Positions 1 through 5,840 are shown, counted from the stretch's first letter. The stretch is DNA of 8,704 nucleotides from Bacilli bacterium (GCA_007116525.1 SKIH01000009.1:1-8704), one strand, 5' to 3'. The notes: a model not told the origin generated them from the sequence alone. Translations and numbers: made by a program.

Positions 1-490
1 CATACTTTCTTTTAGCTGTCTTCGCTTCTAATTGTTTAGCTAAAAAATCATGTGCTTTATCATTTTTAGCAACAACTAAAACACCTGTTGTATCAGCATC
101 AATTCTATGAACAATACCAGGCCTAAAAGACTTGCTTTTAGATAAATTATTAAAATGGTACAAAAGTCCATTTACTAAAGTTGGACTTTTAACAGAAGGA
201 GCTGGATGAACAACAAGTCCATTTTGTTTATCAACAACTATTAAGTCATCATCTTCATAAACTATGTTTAAATCCATTTCGATTGGTTCTAAGTTCATTT
301 CTTCTTCGACAATTTTATAACTTATAATATCATCTTCATTTACTGACTGACTTGCTTTAGCAAATTTATTATTAATCAAAACATAATTTTGATCAATTAA
401 TTTTTTTGCTTTGCTTCTTGATATATCAAGATTAGCTTCTAAAAATACATCAAGCCTTTTATGATTGCTGCTCGCTTTTAATTTCTCCAT
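1..490 (-). CDS. rluD: RluD/RluA-family 23S rRNA pseudouridine synthase (3' end missing)
   Basis: This is the N-terminal 163 codons of an RluA-family pseudouridine synthase; the rest lies beyond the left edge. The family isomerises uridines in structured RNA, RluD acting on helix 69 of 23S rRNA. Residues about 11-42 look like an S4 RNA-binding domain (KRLDVFL...SRSKAKKLI). Residues 76-98 carry the conserved strand IVYEDDDLIVVDKQNGLVVHP. The catalytic loop is GIVHRIDADTTG (125-136), with D131 as the predicted catalytic aspartate. The start is ATG, with an AAGGATG ribosome site eight bases upstream, inside lspA. The gene overlaps the end of lspA by 32 bases, so the two are almost certainly cotranscribed. 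The lspA-ylyB(rluD) pair is a known arrangement in Bacillota. Assignment to RluD rather than another RluA paralogue rests mainly on the S4 domain and this neighbourhood. Confidence 0.93.
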   Translation of the reverse strand, partial: MEKLKASSNHKRLDVFLEANLDISRSKAKKLIDQNYVLINNKFAKASQSVNEDDIISYKIVEEEMNLEPIEMDLNIVYEDDDLIVVDKQNGLVVHPAPSVKSPTLVNGLLYHFNNLSKSKSFRPGIVHRIDADTTGVLVVAKNDKAHDFLAKQLEAKTAKRKY

Positions 491-941
491 TATTATCATC
501 CTTTTTTCTAAAAGTTAAAATACATAAACTAAATATCGATACAACTATTACAATATCTGCAAAGTTAAATATCGGAAAATTATATCCAAATATATTAAAC
601 TCTAAATAATCAATTACATGTCCATAAACTACTCTATCGTATAAGTTTCCTAAAATACCCCCGATTAAAAGAGCAATAACTATCTTCTCTTTATTGCTAG
701 TACTTTTATCTAGTAAGTAAAAACACACTATCAAAACTAGCGCTATAATAGTTAATACAATTAACAAAAGGGTATTACCACTTAAAATACTAAAAGCCGC
801 TCCATCATTTGTAACATAAGTTAAGTTAAAAAAGTCTCTAATAATAACGACTCTTTCACCAAAACTAATACTAAAAGTAACTATTACTTTTATTAATCTA
901 TCAACTAGTAATGAAATAAAAGATATTAAAAACAATTTCAT
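459..941 (-). CDS. lspA: Lipoprotein signal peptidase II (LspA)
   Basis: LspA is the membrane aspartyl protease that cleaves the signal peptide of diacylglyceryl-modified prolipoproteins just before the lipidated cysteine. The 160-residue protein has the normal family length and four hydrophobic segments. Conserved blocks are TNDGAAFSIL (44-53), GNLYDRVVYGHVIDYL with catalytic D102, and PIFNFAD with catalytic D129. A GTG three codons upstream (at 950) is possible, but it lies inside the AGGTGA ribosome site, so the ATG at 941 is preferred. The gene follows a strong terminator and has its own extended -10 promoter. It overlaps the pseudouridine synthase gene downstream. The gene immediately upstream encodes a lipoprotein that this enzyme would process. 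Confidence 0.96.
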   Translation of the reverse strand: MKLFLISFISLLVDRLIKVIVTFSISFGERVVIIRDFFNLTYVTNDGAAFSILSGNTLLLIVLTIIALVLIVCFYLLDKSTSNKEKIVIALLIGGILGNLYDRVVYGHVIDYLEFNIFGYNFPIFNFADIVIVVSIFSLCILTFRKKDDNNGEIKSEQQS

Positions 942-947
942 ACTAAT

Positions 948-952
948 CACCT
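948..952 (-). promoter_or_regulatory. Ribosome binding site deciding the lspA start
   Basis: AGGTG on the minus strand lies six bases before the ATG at 941. The upstream in-frame GTG at 950 falls within this element, which argues for the ATG start. Confidence 0.6.
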
Positions 953-957
953 AATAT

Positions 958-986
958 ATTATACCATTATATTTTAAAACGCACAA
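958..986 (-). promoter_or_regulatory. Promoter of lspA
   Basis: On the minus strand, TTGTGC (981-986) and TATAAT (958-963) are separated by 17 bases. TGG directly before the -10 box makes an extended -10. The -35 box shares two bases with the T-tract of the upstream terminator. The -10 box ends only 16 bases before the lspA ATG, so the leader would be very short. Confidence 0.75.
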
Positions 987-1009
987 AAAAAAGTAGATTT
1001 CTCTACTTT
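985..1009 (-). terminator. Intrinsic terminator after the FMN-binding lipoprotein gene
   Basis: On the minus strand an eight-base-pair stem, AAAGTAGA/TCTACTTT (1002-1009 with 990-997), closes a GAAA tetraloop and runs into a T-tract. The stem begins inside the TAA stop codon of the lipoprotein gene. It separates the redox module from lspA. Confidence 0.85.
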
Positions 1010-1484
1010 AGTTTAATGCTTGTTGTAATGCCATATCAACAGCAGCATAATATGTGTCGATTGTAACGGTAACTCCGCTTACTGAATCTGTTTCAGTTTC
1101 TTCGTCATTTGACCACTCGATCCAATCAAGACCTTGATTTTGAAGAATATTTTCTTCTAGCACTTCAATTTGCTCATACCATTCTGCTCCACCTTCGATA
1201 ACACCAATGTTAGCAGATGTTTCTCTCATTCCGTAGTCTTCACCTAATGTTTTTTTAGTAGTATTAATTTCATCTTTTACATATGTAGTATCAATAAATA
1301 CTGATTCAATGTTTCCATCTTCAGAAACATAAACTACTGCAGTAGTAACAAAGTCATTTCCTCTATGATTAAATTCATGATGACCAAAGTAAGTCCCCTC
1401 ATTATATTTTCCTTGTTCTTGCTCTTCACAACCAACAAGAAATAAACTTAAAACTAAAACAAAACCTAATAATAATTTTTTCAC
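1008..1484 (-). CDS. FMN-binding domain lipoprotein, predicted flavinylated electron carrier (PplA-like)
   Basis: A 158-residue lipoprotein, probably an extracytoplasmic flavin redox carrier. A type II signal peptide (KK, hydrophobic 4-17) ends in lipobox LVGC with lipidated C19. The rest matches one FMN-binding domain: opening EGTYFG (29-34), core strand VSEDGNIESVFID, a YGM...EWYEQ segment typical of clostridial relatives, and the closing flavinylation motif DSVSGVT (133-139). ApbE enzymes attach FMN to the Thr of D-x-x-S/T-G-A-T, so T139 is the predicted site; Val replaces the usual Ala at 138. The ApbE-family gene lies three genes upstream in the same module. Listeria PplA is reported to carry two such domains, whereas this protein has one. 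The start is GTG, with an excellent AAGGAGTG ribosome site. It has its own promoter. The redox role is inferred from domain and context. Confidence 0.85.
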   Translation of the reverse strand: MKKLLLGFVLVLSLFLVGCEEQEQGKYNEGTYFGHHEFNHRGNDFVTTAVVYVSEDGNIESVFIDTTYVKDEINTTKKTLGEDYGMRETSANIGVIEGGAEWYEQIEVLEENILQNQGLDWIEWSNDEETETDSVSGVTVTIDTYYAAVDMALQQALN

Positions 1485-1503
1485 AAATTCACTCCTTCTA
1501 TTT

Positions 1504-1541
1504 TATAATTTAATTATATCAACTTTTATTTTTATTTACAA
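1504..1541 (-). promoter_or_regulatory. Promoter of the FMN-binding lipoprotein gene, with palindrome over the -10 box
   Basis: On the minus strand TTGTAA (1536-1541) and TATAAT (1513-1518) are 17 bases apart. The -35 box lies across the stop codon of the upstream Gx-transporter gene. The -10 box is one arm of a perfect 15-base inverted repeat (1504-1518, arms of seven around one base). The repeat could be an operator, or simply chance in AT-rich DNA. No terminator is visible between the two genes, so readthrough from upstream is also expected. Confidence 0.65.
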
Positions 1542-2035
1542 TACATTTTGAACTTGTTTACTGAATATTTACTTAATATTCCAACTACTGTACCGGCTAC
1601 TAGTGCAAATATAATTAGCCACGGGAGCATATATATTATGTTTATTTCACCTAATATCAAAATAGCTACTAAAACTTGACCTATACTATGAAAAATAGAA
1701 CCTGCTATACTGACACCTATTATCGACAACTTCAATATGTTTTTAGCAAAAAACATAATTATAATAGACAGTGTTGCACCAGACAAACTAAAAAAGAAAG
1801 CTGGCGAGAATAATCCAGAATATAACATCGATACGATGAAAACTCTCAAAATTGATAAATAAAATGCATCTTTAAACGAAAATGTATATAAAGTAAAAAT
1901 AATAAGTACATTTGCAAGTCCTATTTTTAATCCTGGTATTTGTCCACCAAGTATAGGAATCATATTTTCAAATATATTTAGCACTACAGCAAGTGATAAA
2001 AGCATCGCTATTTGGGCATGTTTTCTCATTTCCAT
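1532..2035 (-). CDS. Gx-transporter family membrane protein (heptaprenyl diphosphate synthase component I family; EetB-like)
   Basis: A 167-residue integral membrane protein with about five hydrophobic segments. Family-typical blocks are visible: GGQIPGLKIGLANV (30-43), ILRVFIVSMLYSGLFSPAFFFSLSGATLS (62-90), IIGVSIAGSIFHSIGQVLVA (105-124) and a C-terminal YMLPWL...GTVVGIL. This is the family historically named heptaprenyl diphosphate synthase component I. No DDxxD prenyltransferase motif is present, so an enzymatic role is unlikely. In the Listeria-type extracellular electron transfer locus a member of this family works with a NusG-domain-II protein, thought to pass electrons from the membrane to surface flavins. 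Here it lies directly between such a protein and the FMN lipoprotein. AGGTGA overlapping the upstream TGA stop serves as its ribosome site. The ATG at 2035 is very close to it; the ATG two codons later (2029) is an equally plausible start. Confidence 0.85.
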   Translation of the reverse strand: MEMRKHAQIAMLLSLAVVLNIFENMIPILGGQIPGLKIGLANVLIIFTLYTFSFKDAFYLSILRVFIVSMLYSGLFSPAFFFSLSGATLSIIIMFFAKNILKLSIIGVSIAGSIFHSIGQVLVAILILGEINIIYMLPWLIIFALVAGTVVGILSKYSVNKFKMYCK

Positions 2036-2038
2036 AAA

Positions 2039-2401
2039 TCACCTAATAATAGTGTCTATATCACTATTTCCTTCTAGTTTAATAATAATATCATTTGGAA
2101 GACAAATAAGTACTTCATGTGCATTTTCAATATAGCCTTGTTTAGAACATATGTTAAACGGACTATTCTCTTGGAACACCCTTATTTTTCCGTCGACAAC
2201 TTCTATTACAACATCTCCATTAGTCCCATCAACAGTATATGTTCTTTGTTCTTTTTCTGTCATATCAATTGTCATTATAAGATCATTTTTATAGTATACC
2301 GATGCACTAGTTGCAACCTCAGTGTTATTATTAATAAATACAATCATTGCAATCGAAATGTTTAAAAATACGAGAATTAAAATAATATCTTTATAGTTCA
2401 T
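2039..2401 (-). CDS. Membrane-anchored NusG domain II protein (EetA-like)
   Basis: A 120-residue protein with one N-terminal membrane helix (about 5-23) and an extracytoplasmic beta-rich domain. The domain matches NusG domain II: GDVVIEVVDGKIRV (62-75), then SPFNICSKQGYI (80-91) and VLICLPNDIIIKLEG (97-111). C85 and C100 are retained. Despite the family name it lacks the NusG N-terminal domain and KOW motif, so it is not a transcription factor. In Firmicutes such proteins are commonly encoded beside Gx-transporter, ApbE and FMN-binding genes. The start codon lies inside the 3' end of the FMN transferase gene (11-base overlap). The stop is TGA, embedded in the ribosome site of the next gene, so the three are translationally coupled. 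A role in electron transfer across the membrane is inferred from context only. Confidence 0.82.
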   Translation of the reverse strand: MNYKDIILILVFLNISIAMIVFINNNTEVATSASVYYKNDLIMTIDMTEKEQRTYTVDGTNGDVVIEVVDGKIRVFQENSPFNICSKQGYIENAHEVLICLPNDIIIKLEGNSDIDTIIR

Positions 2402-3404
2402 ACTTGCTAAACCCTTCTGTTTTTATTACATCATCAGTGTTAGTTACCCAAATAGCTTCGACGTTTTCAAAATATTTTAAATATTCGATTCCATCTGTAG
2501 CATTCATAACAAACAATGTTAAAGCAAGACCATCTGCTTTTTTAGAACAATCTGTAATAACCGTTACAGATTTATTTTCATTCGCAGGATACAATGTACT
2601 TGGATCTATAATATGACCATAATTAATACCATCAACCTCATAATACCTTTGATATCCTCCACTAGTGACAACTGCGATATTTTCACCTTTTACGATATCG
2701 AAAATACCACTTTGCTCATCAGGGTCTTGAAGTCCTATCGTAAATTTATCACCACTATGATGATCACCAACTAAAACATTACCACCCGCATTAATCAAAA
2801 AACTTTTTACGCCTTCTTCTCTAAACATTTCTCCTACAACCTCAACTGCATATCCTTTTGCAACCGAACCAAGATCTATATTGACATCATTATTTTTTAT
2901 TTTATTACCATCTTTTAAAACAATATCTTCTATATTTGAAGTATTTGCCTCTTCTAGCTCTACATTAGTTGGAATGCCATCCATAGATTTTCTATAATCT
3001 GACCAAACATCGATAACATTACCAAAATTTATGTTTTTTATACCATTACTTTGATAGTATAGTTCTTTTCCATATTCAATCATACTATATAGCCTTTCAT
3101 CAATAATTATATATTCTTCTGAACTTAAACCATTGTTAATATAAAAGACATTATTATAATTATTTGCTTCAAATCTAGTAGACAGATCATGATATTCACT
3201 AAATATTGTATTTGCCTTATCGAGCACTTCATTTGCTTTTTGCTCATCTACATTGAAAACTTGAATGCCTATATGGGTATCCATATACATTAAGTTTTTA
3301 GAATAAACTTCTACTTCTCTTTCTTTTTGAAACGCCAACATTATTATTTGAACAACTACAATAAAAACCAAAATTCCAATAAATATACTATTTTTATATT
3401 TCAT
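2391..3404 (-). CDS. apbE: ApbE-family FAD:protein FMN transferase (FmnB-like)
   Basis: ApbE enzymes split FAD and covalently attach FMN to a threonine of exported proteins, using Mg2+. The 337-residue protein has an N-terminal membrane helix (about 6-25) with no lipobox cysteine, so it is a tethered extracytoplasmic enzyme. Family motifs follow in order: YMDTHIG (40-46), NIDLGSVAKGYAVE (175-188), INAGGNVLVGD (204-214), VTSGGYQRY (246-254), HIIDPSTLYPA (264-274) and ADGLALTLFV (290-299). In many homologues the last motif is AD-A-L-S/A-T. Here L295 takes the place of that Thr, with T296 beside it. The ATG at 3404 is chosen because a longer frame from 3440 would run through the -10 box; GGTGA lies upstream of the chosen start. 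It is the first gene of the redox module. The likely substrate is the FMN-binding lipoprotein encoded three genes later. Confidence 0.92.
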   Translation of the reverse strand: MKYKNSIFIGILVFIVVVQIIMLAFQKEREVEVYSKNLMYMDTHIGIQVFNVDEQKANEVLDKANTIFSEYHDLSTRFEANNYNNVFYINNGLSSEEYIIIDERLYSMIEYGKELYYQSNGIKNINFGNVIDVWSDYRKSMDGIPTNVELEEANTSNIEDIVLKDGNKIKNNDVNIDLGSVAKGYAVEVVGEMFREEGVKSFLINAGGNVLVGDHHSGDKFTIGLQDPDEQSGIFDIVKGENIAVVTSGGYQRYYEVDGINYGHIIDPSTLYPANENKSVTVITDCSKKADGLALTLFVMNATDGIEYLKYFENVEAIWVTNTDDVIKTEGFSKYEL

Positions 3405-3419
3405 ACTATCACCATATAA

Positions 3420-3448
3420 ATTATAACACTTTTTAATCATAAAAAAAA
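3420..3448 (-). promoter_or_regulatory. Promoter of the ApbE-led redox operon
   Basis: On the minus strand a perfect TATAAT (3420-3425) is preceded by TGT, giving an extended -10. The -35 position at 17-base spacing (3443-3448) falls in the T-tract of the ftsZ terminator and reads TTTTTT, a poor match. The extended -10 probably compensates. The start codon follows only 15 bases after the -10 box. Confidence 0.65.
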
Positions 3449-3465
3449 GAAACTATTAGTTTCTT
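3441..3465 (-). terminator. Intrinsic terminator after ftsZ
   Basis: An eight-base-pair stem, AAGAAACT/AGTTTCTT (3458-3465 with 3447-3454), closes a three-base loop and is followed by six more T residues on the minus strand. The stem starts within the last codons of ftsZ, and the stop codon lies at its loop. Confidence 0.85.
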
Positions 3466-4505
3466 CCTCTTCTTAAAAATGTTGGTATATCTACTTCATC
3501 TGTTTCAGTTTCATCAACTTGAATTTCATCTTCTGAATAATTATATAAAGGATCGGCATTGTCTTCAAAACCTGTTGCAATAACAGTTACAATAACCTCA
3601 TCATTTAATTGTTCATTAATAACAGCACCGAATATAGTATTAATATCTGTATTAGATTCTGCTCTAATAACTTCCACTGCTTCTCTAACTTCAAATAAAG
3701 ATAGTGATGAGCCTCCCGTTACGTTTATAATAGCATCTGTTGCACCATTCATAGAAGTTTCTAAAAGCGGCGATGAAACAGCTTGTTTAGCAGCTTCTTC
3801 TGCTCTACCTTCTCCTGCCCCAATACCGATACCTATTAAAGCGTTTCCTCGTGATTCCATAACTGCCTTAACATCTGCAAAATCAAGGTTAATAAGCCCT
3901 GAAACTGCTATTAAATCAGATATTGACTGAACACCACGTCTTAGTACATTATCTACTTCTCTAAACGACTCTAATAGTGGTACAGTTTTATCTATAATTT
4001 CAATTAATCTATCATTTGGTATAACAATAAGTGTATCAACATGGCCTTTTAACTCATCAAGTCCACTTGAAGCTTGTTCCATTCTTCTTTTACCTTCAAA
4101 AGAAAATGGTTTTGTTACAATTCCCACTGTAAGAGCACCGATTTCTTTTGCAATTGAAGCGATTACTGGTGCAGCACCTGTACCAGTTCCACCACCAAGA
4201 CCACAAGTAACAAAAACCATATCAGCACCTGCTAGTGCTTTTTCAATTTCTTCTTTACTTTCCATTGCAGCATCCTTACCCACTTTAGGGTTAGCACCTG
4301 CACCTAGTCCATTTGTAAGCTTCTCACCTAACTGTATTTTAGTTTCTGCTTTTGAGTTATTTAACACTTGTAAATCAGTGTTTGCGACTATAAAGTCTAC
4401 ACCTTTAACTCCTGATTCTATCATTCTATTAACAGCGTTGTTTCCACCGCCACCAACACCGATAACTTTAATTTTTGCTAACTGATCCATCTCTAATCCA
4501 AACAT
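3456..4505 (-). CDS. ftsZ: Cell division protein FtsZ
   Basis: FtsZ is the tubulin-like GTPase that polymerises into the cytokinetic ring at midcell. The 349-residue protein contains the N-terminal nucleotide-binding start IKVIGVGGGGNNAVNRM (12-28), the tubulin signature GGGTGTG (104-110) and the catalytic T7 loop NLDFADVK (206-213). A C-terminal peptide, DIPTFLRRGRN (339-349), is of the kind that binds FtsA and other partners. The linker between core and tail is short and acidic (about 315-336), making the protein shorter than B. subtilis FtsZ. The start is ATG, with a near-perfect AAGGAGGA ribosome site overlapping the stop of ftsA only 11 bases upstream. The two genes are therefore cotranscribed and probably coupled. 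A strong terminator overlaps the stop codon. Confidence 0.98.
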   Translation of the reverse strand: MFGLEMDQLAKIKVIGVGGGGNNAVNRMIESGVKGVDFIVANTDLQVLNNSKAETKIQLGEKLTNGLGAGANPKVGKDAAMESKEEIEKALAGADMVFVTCGLGGGTGTGAAPVIASIAKEIGALTVGIVTKPFSFEGKRRMEQASSGLDELKGHVDTLIVIPNDRLIEIIDKTVPLLESFREVDNVLRRGVQSISDLIAVSGLINLDFADVKAVMESRGNALIGIGIGAGEGRAEEAAKQAVSSPLLETSMNGATDAIINVTGGSSLSLFEVREAVEVIRAESNTDINTIFGAVINEQLNDEVIVTVIATGFEDNADPLYNYSEDEIQVDETETDEVDIPTFLRRGRN

Positions 4506-4510
4506 TTTTA

Positions 4511-4518
4511 TCCTCCTT
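4511..4518 (-). promoter_or_regulatory. Strong ribosome binding site of ftsZ overlapping the ftsA stop
   Basis: AAGGAGGA on the minus strand is the best Shine-Dalgarno match in the window. It shares two bases with the TAA stop codon of ftsA. This fits the higher synthesis of FtsZ than FtsA usual in bacteria (inference). Confidence 0.8.
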
Positions 4519-5758
4519 ATTCGTTAAAAAAGTAACCGAATACCTTTCCAACCATTGTACCATTAGTATCATCTAAAAAATTGCTTTTTGCTGAAGATAA
4601 AACTTCAACGTCGGTTTGATTAAACATAGAATATTGTTGTCCTTTTAACTTTAAAGTATTTATAAAGTAAACAATATTTCCAATAGCAGGAACATACTTA
4701 TTATTTCTAATTCCTGTTACTTTTAAATTTCCGATTTCAACATCTTTTGAAAAAACCGACTCCGCAATATAGTTAAAGTGAGCCATATTACTAACTCCCC
4801 CAGTAACTATTATATAATCTATTTTGCGATTTGTTAAGGTATTTATCTCTTTTTTCGCAAGTTCTAGTATTTCTTCTAGCCTTACCATCGCAACTTCAGA
4901 AATTTCATACTGATTTATTTTTATTTTTTCGGAATTCCTATTTACTACTTCCCTTGTCTCATTGAGTTTTGCATACATCTTATGAGCAAGTGCGAATTTC
5001 TCTTTTAACTTCTTTGCCTCTTCTTTATCTATTTTATAAATATATGAGATATCAGAATCAACACTCGAGCCTCCTAATTGTATGACTGAATTTCTAACGA
5101 TGATTCCTTTATTATATAATGAAACCGATGTAGTCTCAGCACCTATATTTATAATAGCCCCAATTTTGTTATCGGTATTACTGTTTTTAAGTGCATACAT
5201 ATCACCAATACCATTTATCGAAATATCAACAACTTCTTGTTCTGTTTGATTAATTAAACTTAAAACAGAAACAATGTTTTTCCTTGGAACAGTAACTAAA
5301 ATCGCTCTTGCGTGTAATTTTTTACCAGTAACTCCTTTTGGATCTAAAACCGCTTCTTTATTATCGACTTTAAAATCAATTGGAACTACAGTTACCATTT
5401 CGTTTGGTTTTTTGATTTGCGGGATACTTGCTTCTCTAAGTACATTTAATATATCTTTAGTATGAACTATTCCCATCTCAACATCAACTTCACCGTTTAC
5501 AACGATATGTTTAGAAAAGTAACTAGGGACAGAAACAATTATTTTTTTGATTTTCACACCAAGCATTTGCTCAACTTCTTTAATCGCTTGATTATATGCA
5601 TTTTTAGCAAGTTCCATATCGGTAATCAAACCTTTTTTGATACCTTCAGACTTAACTGATGAAGCAGCTAGCAAATTTAGTTTATTCTTAAACAGTTCAC
5701 ATGTTACTACTTTTATACTATCAGAACCTATGTCGACACTAGTATAAATATGCTTCAT
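4517..5758 (-). CDS. ftsA: Cell division protein FtsA
   Basis: FtsA is an actin-like ATPase that anchors FtsZ filaments to the membrane. The 413-residue protein shows the actin-fold nucleotide motifs: phosphate 1 VDIGSDSIK (8-16), phosphate 2 IINIGAETTSVS (202-213) and the adenosine motif YIIVTGGVSNM (315-325). The 1C interaction subdomain typical of FtsA lies at about 85-170. The C-terminal end GTMVGKVFGYFFNE (400-413) resembles the amphipathic helix that binds the membrane. Length is slightly below the roughly 420-440 residues common in Bacillota. The start ATG has GGGAGTTGATT upstream. A promoter and the terminator of divIB lie in the 67-base gap before it, so ftsA-ftsZ can be expressed as a separate unit. 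Its stop overlaps the ftsZ ribosome site. Confidence 0.97.
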   Translation of the reverse strand: MKHIYTSVDIGSDSIKVVTCELFKNKLNLLAASSVKSEGIKKGLITDMELAKNAYNQAIKEVEQMLGVKIKKIIVSVPSYFSKHIVVNGEVDVEMGIVHTKDILNVLREASIPQIKKPNEMVTVVPIDFKVDNKEAVLDPKGVTGKKLHARAILVTVPRKNIVSVLSLINQTEQEVVDISINGIGDMYALKNSNTDNKIGAIINIGAETTSVSLYNKGIIVRNSVIQLGGSSVDSDISYIYKIDKEEAKKLKEKFALAHKMYAKLNETREVVNRNSEKIKINQYEISEVAMVRLEEILELAKKEINTLTNRKIDYIIVTGGVSNMAHFNYIAESVFSKDVEIGNLKVTGIRNNKYVPAIGNIVYFINTLKLKGQQYSMFNQTDVEVLSSAKSNFLDDTNGTMVGKVFGYFFNE

Positions 5759-5784
5759 ACAATCAACTCCCGTAATCTAAAATA

Positions 5785-5813
5785 ATTATACTATATTTAA
5801 TAGAAAAAGTAAA
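5785..5813 (-). promoter_or_regulatory. Promoter of ftsA-ftsZ
   Basis: On the minus strand TTTACT (5808-5813) and a perfect TATAAT (5785-5790) are separated by 17 bases. The -35 box lies in the T-rich tail of the divIB terminator. The start codon of ftsA is 26 bases beyond the -10 box, leaving room for a normal ribosome site. Confidence 0.65.
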
Positions 5814-5840
5814 AGAAAAATGTGCTTAGTTTGAAAGCAC
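5811..5840 (-). terminator. Terminator-like hairpin at the end of divIB
   Basis: A six-base-pair stem, GTGCTT/AAGCAC (5835-5840 with 5822-5827), closes a seven-base loop containing the divIB stop codon. It is followed by ATTTTTCTTTT on the minus strand. The T-tract is interrupted by a C, so termination may be partial and leave some readthrough into ftsA-ftsZ. Confidence 0.6.

Noticed and set aside
951..1007. A possible riboswitch or small RNA between the lipoprotein gene and lspA
   Set aside because: The 66 bases up to the lspA ATG are fully accounted for by a terminator, a promoter and a ribosome site. There is no room for a structured leader.
1532..2035. Annotation as an enzymatic heptaprenyl diphosphate synthase subunit
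   Set aside because: The protein is almost entirely membrane-spanning and lacks the aspartate-rich prenyltransferase motifs. The family name is historical, and the neighbours point to electron transfer.
2039..2401. Annotation as transcription factor NusG
   Set aside because: There is no NGN domain or KOW motif. An N-terminal membrane helix places the NusG-domain-II-like part outside the cytoplasm.
3405..3440. Longer ApbE starting at 3440
   Set aside because: The 12 added codons cover an extended -10 promoter and start within the terminator tail, with no ribosome site. The ATG at 3404 gives a normal signal-anchor N-terminus.
2117..5659. Several plus-strand open frames of 60-120 codons opposite the minus-strand genes
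   Set aside because: Each lies antisense to a well-supported conserved gene, has no recognisable domain, and has no convincing promoter. They are shadows of the coding strand in AT-rich DNA.
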